A stretch of DNA of 27,116 nucleotides from a virus, in the IMG/VR virus record IMGVR_UViG_3300020445_000056, positions 1-27,116 of that record. The stretch is one strand, 5' to 3'. The translations under genes were made by a program, and so were the position numbers. The notes under the pieces were generated by a model. That model saw only the letters and a program-made list of their open reading frames with translations, was not told where the DNA came from and ran no database searches. Positions 6,579 to 13,242 of the stretch are shown here, in pieces; the stretch's first letter is position 1, and the number at the start of each line of letters is the position of its first letter.

Positions 6579-7248
6579 AACGATGTTCTCCATCCCCATC
6601 ATTCACTATCAGGTGAGGGACTGGACAGTAAATAAGAAGAGAATATTAGATGCTCTACCAGATGAGAGTGATTATCTGGAGCCTGATGGTAGTCACTACA
6701 CAGACTTCTTTGAAGAGAGAGACGACAAGGAGACTGAGTTACCAAGTTATGCTGAGACAGTAATTGATATAATTAAACCACACCTAGCAGACTTTACCAA
6801 CAAGAGACGGGTAGAGTTTACTGACATGTGGTTTCAGAAGTATGACAACGGCATGCAGCATGGTATACACAACCATGGACATAGTGGATGGTCTTGTGTA
6901 TTATATGTTGAGTATGATCCTCAGGTGCATCTACCAACTACATTCTACTCTCCATTTAACAATCCCTGGAGTGGTAGACTACAGATATTTGAACCACCTG
7001 TAAGAGAAGGAGACTTAGTTATCTTCCCTTCTACTGTGGCACACAATGCACCAGAGAATAAGTCAGACAAGAGAAGGACTATAGTATCATTTAATATTAG
7101 AGGTAAGGTTGATAAGGTTAAGTATCAGTTGTGGGATGGAGATCCTATGGTATATGTAAAGGAAAGTTTTGCAGAGAATACACCAAAGGTTGCTAAGACT
7201 GGTCCTGGTATAGGTAAAGTAAAAGATCCTTACGCTTTTAAACTATGA
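6568..7248 (+). CDS. 2OG-Fe(II) oxygenase-like protein (first of four)
   Basis: 226 residues. The N-terminus MFSIPIIHYQVRDW is typical of the phage 2OG-Fe(II) oxygenase family (PF13759-like). The metal-binding His lie in QHGIHNHGHSGWS (H101/H103), the distal His is H159 in FPSTVAHNAPEN, and R170 in DKRRTIVSFNI is placed to bind 2-oxoglutarate. Such enzymes hydroxylate or otherwise oxidise a substrate; the substrate is unknown. It overlaps both neighbours and is followed by a second oxygenase. The C-terminal 40 residues (after KVDKVKYQL) extend past the core. Confidence 0.75.
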   Translation: MAVETMFSIPIIHYQVRDWTVNKKRILDALPDESDYLEPDGSHYTDFFEERDDKETELPSYAETVIDIIKPHLADFTNKRRVEFTDMWFQKYDNGMQHGIHNHGHSGWSCVLYVEYDPQVHLPTTFYSPFNNPWSGRLQIFEPPVREGDLVIFPSTVAHNAPENKSDKRRTIVSFNIRGKVDKVKYQLWDGDPMVYVKESFAENTPKVAKTGPGIGKVKDPYAFKL

Positions 7249-7853
7249 TTGATACCATAACGAGCTACAAAGGTAAGATATGTCAGGTGGATAGTAACTT
7301 CGTTTATGGTGATACTATTGACCTTGATGTATGTGATATGATGTTGGACTTCTATGATAACCAACAGATATTACCCTACATTGAAGGACAATGTATGGAA
7401 GGTGGTGAGATAAAAGTTAACCCTGATTACAAGGAGTCGAAAGATTTACATGTACCATTTCAAGCTGCTGTTATGCACCTTGAACCGTATGTAATGGAGT
7501 TGCAACGCATCCTGAATATATACATGGAGCACTTCCCTTTCTGTGAACTATCGGACTTCCGAATAGTGGAGCCGATGAGTATCCAGAGGTACCCTAAGGG
7601 TGGTGGGTTTAAGATATGGCATACCGAAAGGTCTAACTGTTTACCAAGTAATGTATACAGACACCTAGTCTTTATGACATACCTTAATGATGTCCCTGAT
7701 GGAGGCACAGAATGGTATCACCAGGACCTTTACGTTCCAGCAAAAAAAGGTTATACTGTTATTTGGCCCGCTGATTGGACACATCATCACAGAGGTAGGG
7801 TTTCCCACACCTCTGAGAAGACCGTAGTTACAGGCTGGTTTAGTTTTATTTAA
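7245..7853 (+). CDS. Prolyl-4-hydroxylase-like 2OG-Fe(II) oxygenase
   Basis: 202 residues, different from the preceding oxygenase: it has the prolyl-4-hydroxylase pattern. The metal triad appears as H126-T-E128 in KIWHTERS and the distal His in WTHHHRGRVSH (H182 in HRG). K192 in SEKTVVTGWFSF fits the 2OG site. LNDVPDGGTEW is typical of this family. The second ligand is Glu instead of the usual Asp, which is tolerated in some members. Start ATG 7245 overlaps the previous stop (ATGA). Substrate unknown; a phage or host protein proline or lysine is possible. Confidence 0.8.
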   Translation: MIDTITSYKGKICQVDSNFVYGDTIDLDVCDMMLDFYDNQQILPYIEGQCMEGGEIKVNPDYKESKDLHVPFQAAVMHLEPYVMELQRILNIYMEHFPFCELSDFRIVEPMSIQRYPKGGGFKIWHTERSNCLPSNVYRHLVFMTYLNDVPDGGTEWYHQDLYVPAKKGYTVIWPADWTHHHRGRVSHTSEKTVVTGWFSFI

Positions 7854-7859
7854 TTACTC

Positions 7860-8072
7860 ATGGCATCAAAAGATCAAGGTAGCTTAGACGTTCACGGCGA
7901 GTGTCAAGATACCAAGTGGAATAGAGCACTCGATATCTTTATAGAATCTGTGCATAAACCTGACCACCTATTAAGGGGTTGCTCTCACAACCAAGAGTGT
8001 TATAATGAATTGATGTGGATCCGAGAGGATATCATCGAACACCTTTCAACTTTACGAAGAGAAATCAAATGA
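7860..8072 (+). CDS. Small protein of unknown function
   Basis: 70 residues starting MASKDQGSLDVHGECQDTKW. It is mixed and mostly helical in the second half (RALDIFIESVHKP, CYNELMWIREDIIEHLSTLRR), with three cysteines. No family recognised. It follows the oxygenase by 6 bases and overlaps the next start as ATGA, so it is likely in the same transcript. Confidence 0.65.
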   Translation: MASKDQGSLDVHGECQDTKWNRALDIFIESVHKPDHLLRGCSHNQECYNELMWIREDIIEHLSTLRREIK

Positions 8073-8410
8073 CTTGTGGATTACATACAGATTTTAATGC
8101 TGCAACGGCAGCAGTTAAGAAAGCATTCAAAGCAGCACTAGATGCTGATACTTTGGAAGAGAATCAACTAGCTGAGGTGTGGAGACACTACCAAGGTCTT
8201 AAGAGCATCGCCAAGAGTCTTCCAGAGCATACTCATATCACATTTGGAACTGACACTACTGATATCAATTTTGATACCGAGAGTCTTAACCTAACAGGGT
8301 CTGATGGGACTGAGTTAAACTTTAACCTTGCTGCTGACACAGTGCCAGTTGCATACGGTGGAAGTGGAGTACCAGGTGGTGCTGGTAGTGATGTTATCAC
8401 TTTCACATAA
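8069..8410 (+). CDS. Protein with helical N-terminus and Gly-rich C-terminus, unknown function
   Basis: 113 residues from ATG 8069, which overlaps the preceding stop (ATGA). Residues 10-45 are helical (AATAAVKKAFKAALDAD, NQLAEVWRHYQGLKSIAKSL). Residues 48-85 look like beta strands with acidic turns (THITFGTDTTDINFDTESL), and the end is Gly-rich (YGGSGVPGGAGSD). The layout suggests a small structural or decoration protein, but this is a guess. A strong promoter for hli follows. Confidence 0.65.
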   Translation: MTCGLHTDFNAATAAVKKAFKAALDADTLEENQLAEVWRHYQGLKSIAKSLPEHTHITFGTDTTDINFDTESLNLTGSDGTELNFNLAADTVPVAYGGSGVPGGAGSDVITFT

Positions 8411-8426
8411 ACTAGGTAATTATACC

Positions 8427-8456
8427 TTGACAGAAGGATTAGATATGATATATAAT
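8427..8456 (+). promoter_or_regulatory. Consensus sigma70-type promoter before hli
   Basis: TTGACA (8427-8432) and TATAAT (8451-8456) are both perfect consensus boxes with an 18-base spacer. The start site would be near 8463, just before hli at 8481. Host RNA polymerase could read it early in infection. Confidence 0.75.
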
Positions 8457-8477
8457 TATGTTACGTTTCTTAACATA
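8457..8477 (+). promoter_or_regulatory. Inverted repeat over the hli transcription start (operator or leader hairpin)
   Basis: TATGTTA (8457-8463) and TAACATA (8471-8477) form a perfect 7-bp inverted repeat with a 7-base gap, directly after the -10 box and spanning the expected start. It could be a protein-binding operator. Confidence 0.5.
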
Positions 8478-8480
8478 GTC

Positions 8481-8681
8481 ATGACTAATTCTTCTACAAC
8501 AGTTACTACCGAAGACGGTGGTCGTCAAAATATGTTTGCTTCTGAGCCTCAGATAGAGGTGATGGATGTAGACCAAAGCAAGGAAGCTGAGCTTGCTAAT
8601 GGTCGTTGGGCAATGATAGGATTTGTTGCTGCCATTGGTGCATACATTACAACAGGACAGATTATTCCTGGTCTTTTTTAA
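8481..8681 (+). CDS. hli: High-light-inducible chlorophyll-binding protein
   Basis: 66 residues from ATG 8481; longer upstream frames would include the promoter and leader. The chlorophyll-binding helix is AELANGRWAMIGFVAAIGAY (residues 36-54), with the ExxNGRxAMxGF motif (E37, N40, R42). Such one-helix proteins sit in the thylakoid membrane and protect photosystems under light stress; many cyanophages carry them. The first 28 residues are a polar Ser/Thr-rich head and the end (GQIIPGLF) is short, as usual. It has its own sigma70-type promoter. Confidence 0.96.
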   Translation: MTNSSTTVTTEDGGRQNMFASEPQIEVMDVDQSKEAELANGRWAMIGFVAAIGAYITTGQIIPGLF

Positions 8682-8692
8682 ATTGTTACAAA

Positions 8693-8700
8693 ACTAAATA
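8693..8700 (+). promoter_or_regulatory. Weak late-promoter-like box ACTAAATA
   Basis: ACTAAATA, 32 bases before the membrane-protein gene at 8733, at late-promoter spacing. Six of eight positions match TATAAATA. Confidence 0.3.
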
Positions 8701-8732
8701 GTTACTCGTAAAAATATTAAAGAAGATTGTAA

Positions 8733-8933
8733 ATGGCAGACCTCGCAGTCGATACCAATACTATTTCACCACTCATAGCACTCCTTTGGCTCTTCTATCC
8801 AATGGCAGTGCTTGTTTTAGTTGAGTTGTTTCTTCGTGCTATGAATGGAGATGACGATGATGACGAACCACGTGGTGGAAAGGGTGTGAGGATTAATGAG
8901 CCTGCCTATGCTACTGTACCAGTGGGCACATGA
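8733..8933 (+). CDS. Small single-pass membrane protein
   Basis: 66 residues. One membrane helix (residues 11-36: ISPLIALLWLFYPMAVLVLV then ELFLRAM), then an acidic run DDDDDE and a polar tail (RGGKGVRINEP). The compact helix with a charged tail resembles small photosystem or membrane-adaptor proteins, but I know no family. Its place between hli and the halogenase series suggests a membrane-linked role in the host cell. The stop overlaps the next small start (ATGA). Confidence 0.7.
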   Translation: MADLAVDTNTISPLIALLWLFYPMAVLVLVELFLRAMNGDDDDDEPRGGKGVRINEPAYATVPVGT

Positions 8934-9022
8934 TTAATCAGACGCTCATTAAAATACCAGCAGGGTTGCATGGTCTAATAGAATTTGGTATACTGGTAGC
9001 AGTAGGTATTACCTTTGGTTAA
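8930..9022 (+). CDS. 30-residue membrane micro-protein
   Basis: ATG 8930 (ATGA overlap with the preceding stop) to TAA 9020-9022, which overlaps the next ATG at 9022. The product MINQTLIKIPAGLHGLIEFG then ILVAVGITFG is mostly one hydrophobic segment, a possible single-pass membrane peptide. Tight overlaps on both sides are the main support for real translation. It could instead be a coupling ORF. No family recognised. Confidence 0.5.
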   Translation: MINQTLIKIPAGLHGLIEFGILVAVGITFG

Positions 9023-9666
9023 TGCAGATAACACACTTCACCAGCGGAGATACTTATACGTTCTTCGCACCTAGGTGGGACTATTACATAGCAGAAGATA
9101 AGATAAAGTCTGACCTGAGTATGCTAAGAGCCGACATACTTAGGCAAGAGAAAGCTATCATCGGCAAGTATGAATTTGAAGATGACTGGGGTACGAAACT
9201 AGGACCAAACAGTCTAACTTCTAGGTCAAACAGATATAATTTATTAGATTGGTCGGAGGCACGTCCTCTTAGGCAAGAGATTCGTGAGGCACACGACGAA
9301 TTCGTATCAGTATTTGAGTTTGCTCAGACTGGACCCCTTTATGTCCAGTGCTGGGCTAATGTCATGAGAAAAGGTGAGCAGATACAAATGCACACCCATG
9401 GTAGAGACGCATGGACATATCTTAGTGGACATATATGTGTAGAGGTGGATGGTACCAATACATATTATCAGAATCCTTTTGGTGGAGACCCTTGGGCATC
9501 ACCCAACGAGGTGGGTAAGATAACTTTGTTTCCTACTCACATACCCCACTTCACAGACCGAGTGGACAGTGGGACAAGAATCACAATAGCATTTGACATT
9601 TATACCCAAGAGGGTTATCATAATAGTATAAAGGATGACATGAAGGAGCACTGGATCCAAATATGA
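9022..9666 (+). CDS. 2OG-Fe(II) oxygenase-like protein next to the halogenase
   Basis: 214 residues, PF13759-like. It shows the metal His pair in QMHTHGRDAW (H124, H126), the distal His in FPTHIPHFTDR (H176) and R186 in GTRITIAFDIY for 2-oxoglutarate. A long N-terminal part (1-100) contains the fold's first strands and helices. Some 2OG-Fe(II) enzymes halogenate, but those lose the metal carboxylate; D129 is present here, so hydroxylation is more likely. It shares base 9022 with the 30-residue gene and overlaps the next start (ATGA), placing it in the halogenase series. Confidence 0.75.
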   Translation: MQITHFTSGDTYTFFAPRWDYYIAEDKIKSDLSMLRADILRQEKAIIGKYEFEDDWGTKLGPNSLTSRSNRYNLLDWSEARPLRQEIREAHDEFVSVFEFAQTGPLYVQCWANVMRKGEQIQMHTHGRDAWTYLSGHICVEVDGTNTYYQNPFGGDPWASPNEVGKITLFPTHIPHFTDRVDSGTRITIAFDIYTQEGYHNSIKDDMKEHWIQI

Positions 9667-9920
9667 TCGACGAATGGCGTTTAGATGACGGCAAGTTACA
9701 TGAGAGGGCACTATGTCTGACTTGTTTAACCCGTCGTGGTGTTACAACTACTAGAAAAGTCTACGAGTTTTGCCATGACTTTACTAGGTTAAATAAGTTT
9801 GAAGGTTACATACCAACTGAGGACAACCCTCTAACTGAAGAGGTTGCTCCTTACAATGGTGACTATGTTCTCTTAGCATCTGAAAAAGTAATGGAAGAAT
9901 GGAATAAGTTTCAACGATGA
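9663..9920 (+). CDS. Small protein with CxxC, unknown function
   Basis: 85 residues from ATG 9663. The first third holds CLTC (residues 18-21) and a third Cys at FCHDF, with several basic residues (TRRGVTTTRK), which could bind a metal or pass electrons. The rest is acidic (TEDNPLTEEVAPYNGDY). It is joined by ATGA overlaps to the oxygenase before and the halogenase after, so it may be a partner protein. No family recognised. Confidence 0.65.
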   Translation: MIDEWRLDDGKLHERALCLTCLTRRGVTTTRKVYEFCHDFTRLNKFEGYIPTEDNPLTEEVAPYNGDYVLLASEKVMEEWNKFQR

Positions 9921-11383
9921 AGATAGTTATTGCAGGAGGAGGGTCAGCAGGATGGATGAGTGCAGCAGCACTCGCTAAATCATTCCCTGACTGGGACATT
10001 ACTATAATTGTGGGCGATGAACCTATTGGAGTAGGTGAGTCAACTACCCCACACATCAATCAATACCTATCTTACATGGGTATAAGTGATGCTGACTTCT
10101 TACAGGAAGCACGTGCTACATTCAAAGCAGGGTCTAAGTTTGAAGACTTCTCTGGTATAGGAGAGTCTTTCTTCTATGGTAATGCTCAGTCATTACCTAA
10201 GGGGACACACTACTATCAATGGATGCTTGCTAAAGCAGAGGGGATGAATCCTCCACCATTTATTGATGTCTTCATGCCATTCATGACAGTGGCAGCAGAA
10301 GGCAAGATGCCACTTAATAATCCGAGGCTAGCACCCTATGACCTTAAAAAGGATCGCAGTTTCCACATCGACTCAGCATCATTCTGCAAATATCTTAAAG
10401 AAACTTTCTGTTCTAATGTTAGAGTCATTGATTCTAAAGTTAAGTCGGTATCTTACGGACGAGGACGAGTACAATATCTCACTGTGGAAAGAGGACCGTA
10501 CGACCAAGGGGCAAAGAAGGTTGACGCAGATCTCTATCTCGACTGTACTGGGCAAGCGTCTGCACTAGGTGGTGCTCTGAGCACTTGGGAACCATACGAA
10601 ACCCTAAGCATAGACACTGCTATCGTAAGGAAGGATGAGTATACAGATAAGGATGCACAGATGCATTGTTATACTCATGCTAAAGGTATGTCAGCAGGTT
10701 GGCAGTGGGCTATTCCTACATGGGATTTCATTAGTAGAGGATATGTATTTGCATCTAGGTATCAGACTGAAGAGGATGCTAAGAAAGAATTTGGTGACGG
10801 TAAAGTAATTAAGTTTAGGACAGGTAGATATGATGAGGCATGGACTGGTAACTGTGTTAAGATAGGTCTAGCATATGGTTTTATTGAACCACTAGAGTCA
10901 ACCTCTCTATTCAATACACATCATGGTATCCTTAACCTTATTGATATCCTAGCTGAGACACCTGACTTCGGACAATTCCAGAGAGACAACTACAATTGGA
11001 ATGTCAGTGAGCATATGGATGGGTGGAGAGAATTCGTAGAAGCACATTACTATTACTCCAAGAGAAAGGACACTGACTTCTGGAGATTCCAGACCGATGA
11101 GGTAAAGTATAAGATAGAAGGTAGTCATGAATTCATTCGTCATTACATGACAAGTGATGAGACTATTAGTCCAGAGCAATTCCATCCTATTGTATACATC
11201 CTTGCAGGTGCAGGACATCACACTATTAATAGAAGGACTCATGCATATCATGGTTACCCTGTGAGTATATCTCAGAGGCAGGTTGATGATTGGAGAGAAG
11301 CATATAATATGAGGAAGGAGTTTGCTAAGGGCATGCCTACCATGTATAAATTCTTAAGTGACACATTCCACACGCCATCATAG
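9917..11383 (+). CDS. prnA: Flavin-dependent tryptophan-halogenase-like enzyme
   Basis: 488 residues. It begins with the FAD-binding GGGSAGW (7-13), as in PrnA and RebH. The catalytic Lys is K70 in RATFKAGSKFEDF, and the partner Glu is E327 in FIEPLESTSLFNTHHGI. The flavin-halogenase WxWxIP motif reads GWQWAIPTW (W262, W264). FADH2 and chloride give HOCl, which moves through a tunnel to Lys to halogenate an indole. All key residues are present, so the enzyme could be active; the substrate may be Trp or a peptide. Similar genes occur in cyanophages but their product is not known. The end overlaps the tRNA gene. Confidence 0.88.
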   Translation: MKIVIAGGGSAGWMSAAALAKSFPDWDITIIVGDEPIGVGESTTPHINQYLSYMGISDADFLQEARATFKAGSKFEDFSGIGESFFYGNAQSLPKGTHYYQWMLAKAEGMNPPPFIDVFMPFMTVAAEGKMPLNNPRLAPYDLKKDRSFHIDSASFCKYLKETFCSNVRVIDSKVKSVSYGRGRVQYLTVERGPYDQGAKKVDADLYLDCTGQASALGGALSTWEPYETLSIDTAIVRKDEYTDKDAQMHCYTHAKGMSAGWQWAIPTWDFISRGYVFASRYQTEEDAKKEFGDGKVIKFRTGRYDEAWTGNCVKIGLAYGFIEPLESTSLFNTHHGILNLIDILAETPDFGQFQRDNYNWNVSEHMDGWREFVEAHYYYSKRKDTDFWRFQTDEVKYKIEGSHEFIRHYMTSDETISPEQFHPIVYILAGAGHHTINRRTHAYHGYPVSISQRQVDDWREAYNMRKEFAKGMPTMYKFLSDTFHTPS

Positions 11384-11445
11384 CACAGTGGTAGTGCAGG
11401 GCTTTTGTAAAGCCAAGGTCGGTGGTTCAAATCCTCCTGATGGCA
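11374..11445 (+). tRNA. tRNA-Thr (anticodon UGU)
   Basis: A 72-base cloverleaf: acceptor GCCATCA (11374-11380) pairs with TGATGGC (11438-11444), then discriminator A. D-stem GCAC/GTGC, anticodon stem GGGCT/AGCCA with loop TTTGTAA (anticodon TGT, reads ACA), T-loop TTCAAAT. The anticodon stem has a G-A mismatch at 27:43 and the T-stem a T-T mismatch at 51:63. The first ten bases overlap the halogenase end, whose TAG stop is at 11381-11383. No CCA is encoded. Confidence 0.85.
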
Positions 11446-11448
11446 TTC

Positions 11449-11456
11449 TATAAATA
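11449..11456 (+). promoter_or_regulatory. T4-type late promoter TATAAATA for psbA
   Basis: TATAAATA exactly matches the T4 late promoter consensus. It lies 3 bases after the tRNA and about 143 bases before the psbA start, so psbA would be read by the phage-modified polymerase late in infection, with a long leader. Confidence 0.8.
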
Positions 11457-11599
11457 AACTGAAGGGCAATGTCAATAAGTCCCCCCGCATGGTGCTAAGG
11501 GCCTCCAGTAAGGAGGATATGCACTCTTACTTCCCCCTAACCAAGACCATGGGGTCATAATGTCTTATCATAACAAGTAAACACCGCACTCTTTTTTCA
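11457..11599 (+). promoter_or_regulatory. psbA leader with hairpins, no clear ORF
   Basis: 143 bases between the late promoter and psbA. It contains CCTCC-AGTAA-GGAGG (11502-11516), GACC-ATGG-GGTC (11545-11556) and a C6 run (11481-11486) that could pair with GGGG at 11551-11554. No strong ribosome site sits next to the psbA ATG. The structure suggests control of psbA translation or mRNA stability. Confidence 0.4.
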
Positions 11600-12694
11600 A
11601 TGACTACTCTGCAACGTCAGAGCAGCCCTCTTGCTAATTGGGACGAGTTTTGTAGATGGGTAACATCAACAGAGAATAGAATCTATGTTGGTTGGTTTGG
11701 AGTTCTAATGATTCCTTGCCTGTTAACCGCTGCCACTTGTTTCATCATAGCATTTATCGCTGCACCTCCTGTTGATATCGACGGGATTAGGGAACCAGTT
11801 GCTGGTTCATTAATGTATGGAAACAACATCATCTCTGGTGCTGTTGTCCCTTCAAGCAACGCAATCGGACTACACTTCTATCCCATTTGGGAAGCTGCAT
11901 CACTCGATGAGTGGTTGTATAATGGTGGTCCATATCAGTTAGTAGTATTCCACTTCCTCATTGGTATCTGCGGATACATGGGTAGACAGTGGGAGTTATC
12001 ATACCGTTTAGGTATGCGTCCATGGATCTGTGTAGCATACTCAGCTCCTGTGTCTGCTGCCTTCGCTGTATTCCTTGTGTATCCTTTCGGACAGGGTTCA
12101 TTCTCTGATGGTATGCCTCTAGGTATATCAGGGACATTCAACTTTATGTTTGTCTTCCAAGCAGAGCACAACATATTAATGCACCCCTTCCACATGGCAG
12201 GTGTAGCAGGTATGTTTGGTGGAGCACTCTTCAGTGCTATGCATGGGTCACTTGTTACATCTTCTCTAATCAGAGAGACTACCGAGCAAGAGTCTCAGAA
12301 CTATGGTTACAAGTTTGGTCAAGAAGAAGAGACCTATAACATTGTTGCTGCTCATGGATACTTCGGACGTTTAATCTTCCAGTATGCATCATTCAACAAC
12401 AGTCGAAGTCTTCACTTCTTCCTTGCTGTTTTTCCTGTCGTTGCTATCTGGCTCACCTCAATGGGCATATGCACGATGGCATTCAACCTGAATGGATTTA
12501 ACTTCAACCAGAGTATCTTAGATGCTCAAGGTAAGGTGGTCCCGACATGGGCTGACGTGCTTAACCGTGCCAACCTAGGTATGGAAGTAATGCATGAGCG
12601 TAATGCTCACAACTTCCCGCTAGACTTGGCGGCACTTCCTGAAGATGGATTGCCTACTCGTATTGCACTCACTGCTCCTGCGGCAGTTGGATGA
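11600..12694 (+). CDS. psbA: Photosystem II D1 protein
   Basis: D1 is the PSII reaction-centre subunit that turns over in light; phage psbA keeps photosynthesis going during infection. All key residues align: Y161, D170, H190, H198, H215, H252, S264, H272, H332, E333, H337, D342, A344. Residue 130 is Q (GRQWELSY), the low-light type. The length is 364 residues, against about 360, because the tail after the A344 processing site (LDLA then [20 protein letters not shown]) is 20 residues and unlike the usual host tail. The start [10 protein letters not shown] is standard. An exact late promoter lies upstream and a terminator downstream. Confidence 0.98.
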   Translation: MTTLQRQSSPLANWDEFCRWVTSTENRIYVGWFGVLMIPCLLTAATCFIIAFIAAPPVDIDGIREPVAGSLMYGNNIISGAVVPSSNAIGLHFYPIWEAASLDEWLYNGGPYQLVVFHFLIGICGYMGRQWELSYRLGMRPWICVAYSAPVSAAFAVFLVYPFGQGSFSDGMPLGISGTFNFMFVFQAEHNILMHPFHMAGVAGMFGGALFSAMHGSLVTSSLIRETTEQESQNYGYKFGQEEETYNIVAAHGYFGRLIFQYASFNNSRSLHFFLAVFPVVAIWLTSMGICTMAFNLNGFNFNQSILDAQGKVVPTWADVLNRANLGMEVMHERNAHNFPLDLAALPEDGLPTRIALTAPAAVG

Positions 12695-12837
12695 AGCTAA
12701 GCAGACCATTAAAGCACTGCAAGTTATCCCAGATGAAATTCTTCTACTGGGATGAGTTGCCAGATGACGATTCACATGATACAATAAGAGGGTCACAACG
12801 ACCCTCTTTTTTATGGTATATTTTATTGGTCTGTTAA
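12691..12837 (+). CDS. Possible small protein after psbA
   Basis: ATG 12691 overlaps the psbA stop as ATGA and gives 48 residues: [20 protein letters not shown], then [13 protein letters not shown]. It then reads through the terminator hairpin (12787-12812) to TAA 12835-12837, which is odd for a real gene. The first 35 residues look phage-like and an inner ATG (12733) offers [13 protein letters not shown]. Weak support. Confidence 0.3.
   Translation: MKLSRPLKHCKLSQMKFFYWDELPDDDSHDTIRGSQRPSFLWYILLVC
12787..12812 (+). terminator. Rho-independent terminator after psbA
   Basis: AGAGGGTC (12787-12794), loop ACAAC, GACCCTCT (12800-12807), then TTTTT: a perfect 8-bp stem and a U-run. It ends the late psbA transcript. 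Confidence 0.9.
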
Positions 12838-12893
12838 TAGTATGTGCTATCATCGGTTCGGTATATTACCTACGACTTTATAATCCTCATTGA
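12813..12893 (+). CDS. Possible 26-residue membrane peptide
   Basis: ATG 12813, at the end of the terminator, gives [20 protein letters not shown], then RLYNPH, stop TGA 12891-12893. It is one hydrophobic segment with a basic/polar end, typical of a membrane micro-protein. It stops one base before the next ATG (12895). There is no ribosome site I can see. Low confidence. Confidence 0.3.
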   Translation: MVYFIGLLIVCAIIGSVYYLRLYNPH

Positions 12894-12894
12894 T

Positions 12895-13242
12895 ATGGCA
12901 GACAAACCGATACCAGGATCTTACATAGATACACAGGGCATGGGTGGTCCCATGTCTCCAGAAGACGCAGCGAAGTTTAAGAATACTAAACGAGAATACA
13001 AACCTGCTACGGTAAGACCAAGAAGAATACATACCCCTGAGATTGCAAGGGAGTTAAAGATTCTTATCAATGAAGTGTTAGATGAGCGTGAGTATAAGAG
13101 AAGGATGGCAGGGGCATATGATAATGTCAAACCATTACCTGTATCTTACTTCGACACTATACACTTCGAACACACAGTAATAGAAGAAGAACCACCCTAT
13201 GAAGACTGGAGTCAACCCTATGATCAATCAACCAATCCATGA
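12895..13242 (+). CDS. Protein of unknown function before purC
   Basis: 115 residues from ATG 12895 (MADKPIPGSYIDTQGMGGPM); a longer upstream frame exists but would overlap the membrane peptide. The N-terminus is Gly/Pro-rich and flexible. Residues 28-75 are basic and helical (TPEIARELKILINEVLDERE). The end is acidic with aromatic residues. It overlaps the purC start by 23 bases. It resembles a small virion or scaffold-type protein, but this is a guess. Confidence 0.65.
   Translation: MADKPIPGSYIDTQGMGGPMSPEDAAKFKNTKREYKPATVRPRRIHTPEIARELKILINEVLDEREYKRRMAGAYDNVKPLPVSYFDTIHFEHTVIEEEPPYEDWSQPYDQSTNP

Noticed and set aside
8328-8480. Longer hli frame starting at 8328
   Set aside because: It would include the promoter and leader; known hli proteins begin close to 8481.
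9022-9666. Possibility that this 2OG-Fe(II) enzyme is itself a halogenase
   Set aside because: 2OG-Fe(II) halogenases lack the metal carboxylate, and an Asp (D129) is kept near the His pair here; not decisive but unsupported.
11489-11560. 23-codon upstream ORF in the psbA leader
   Set aside because: No ribosome site, and the inner GGAGG is paired in a hairpin; no support beyond being open.
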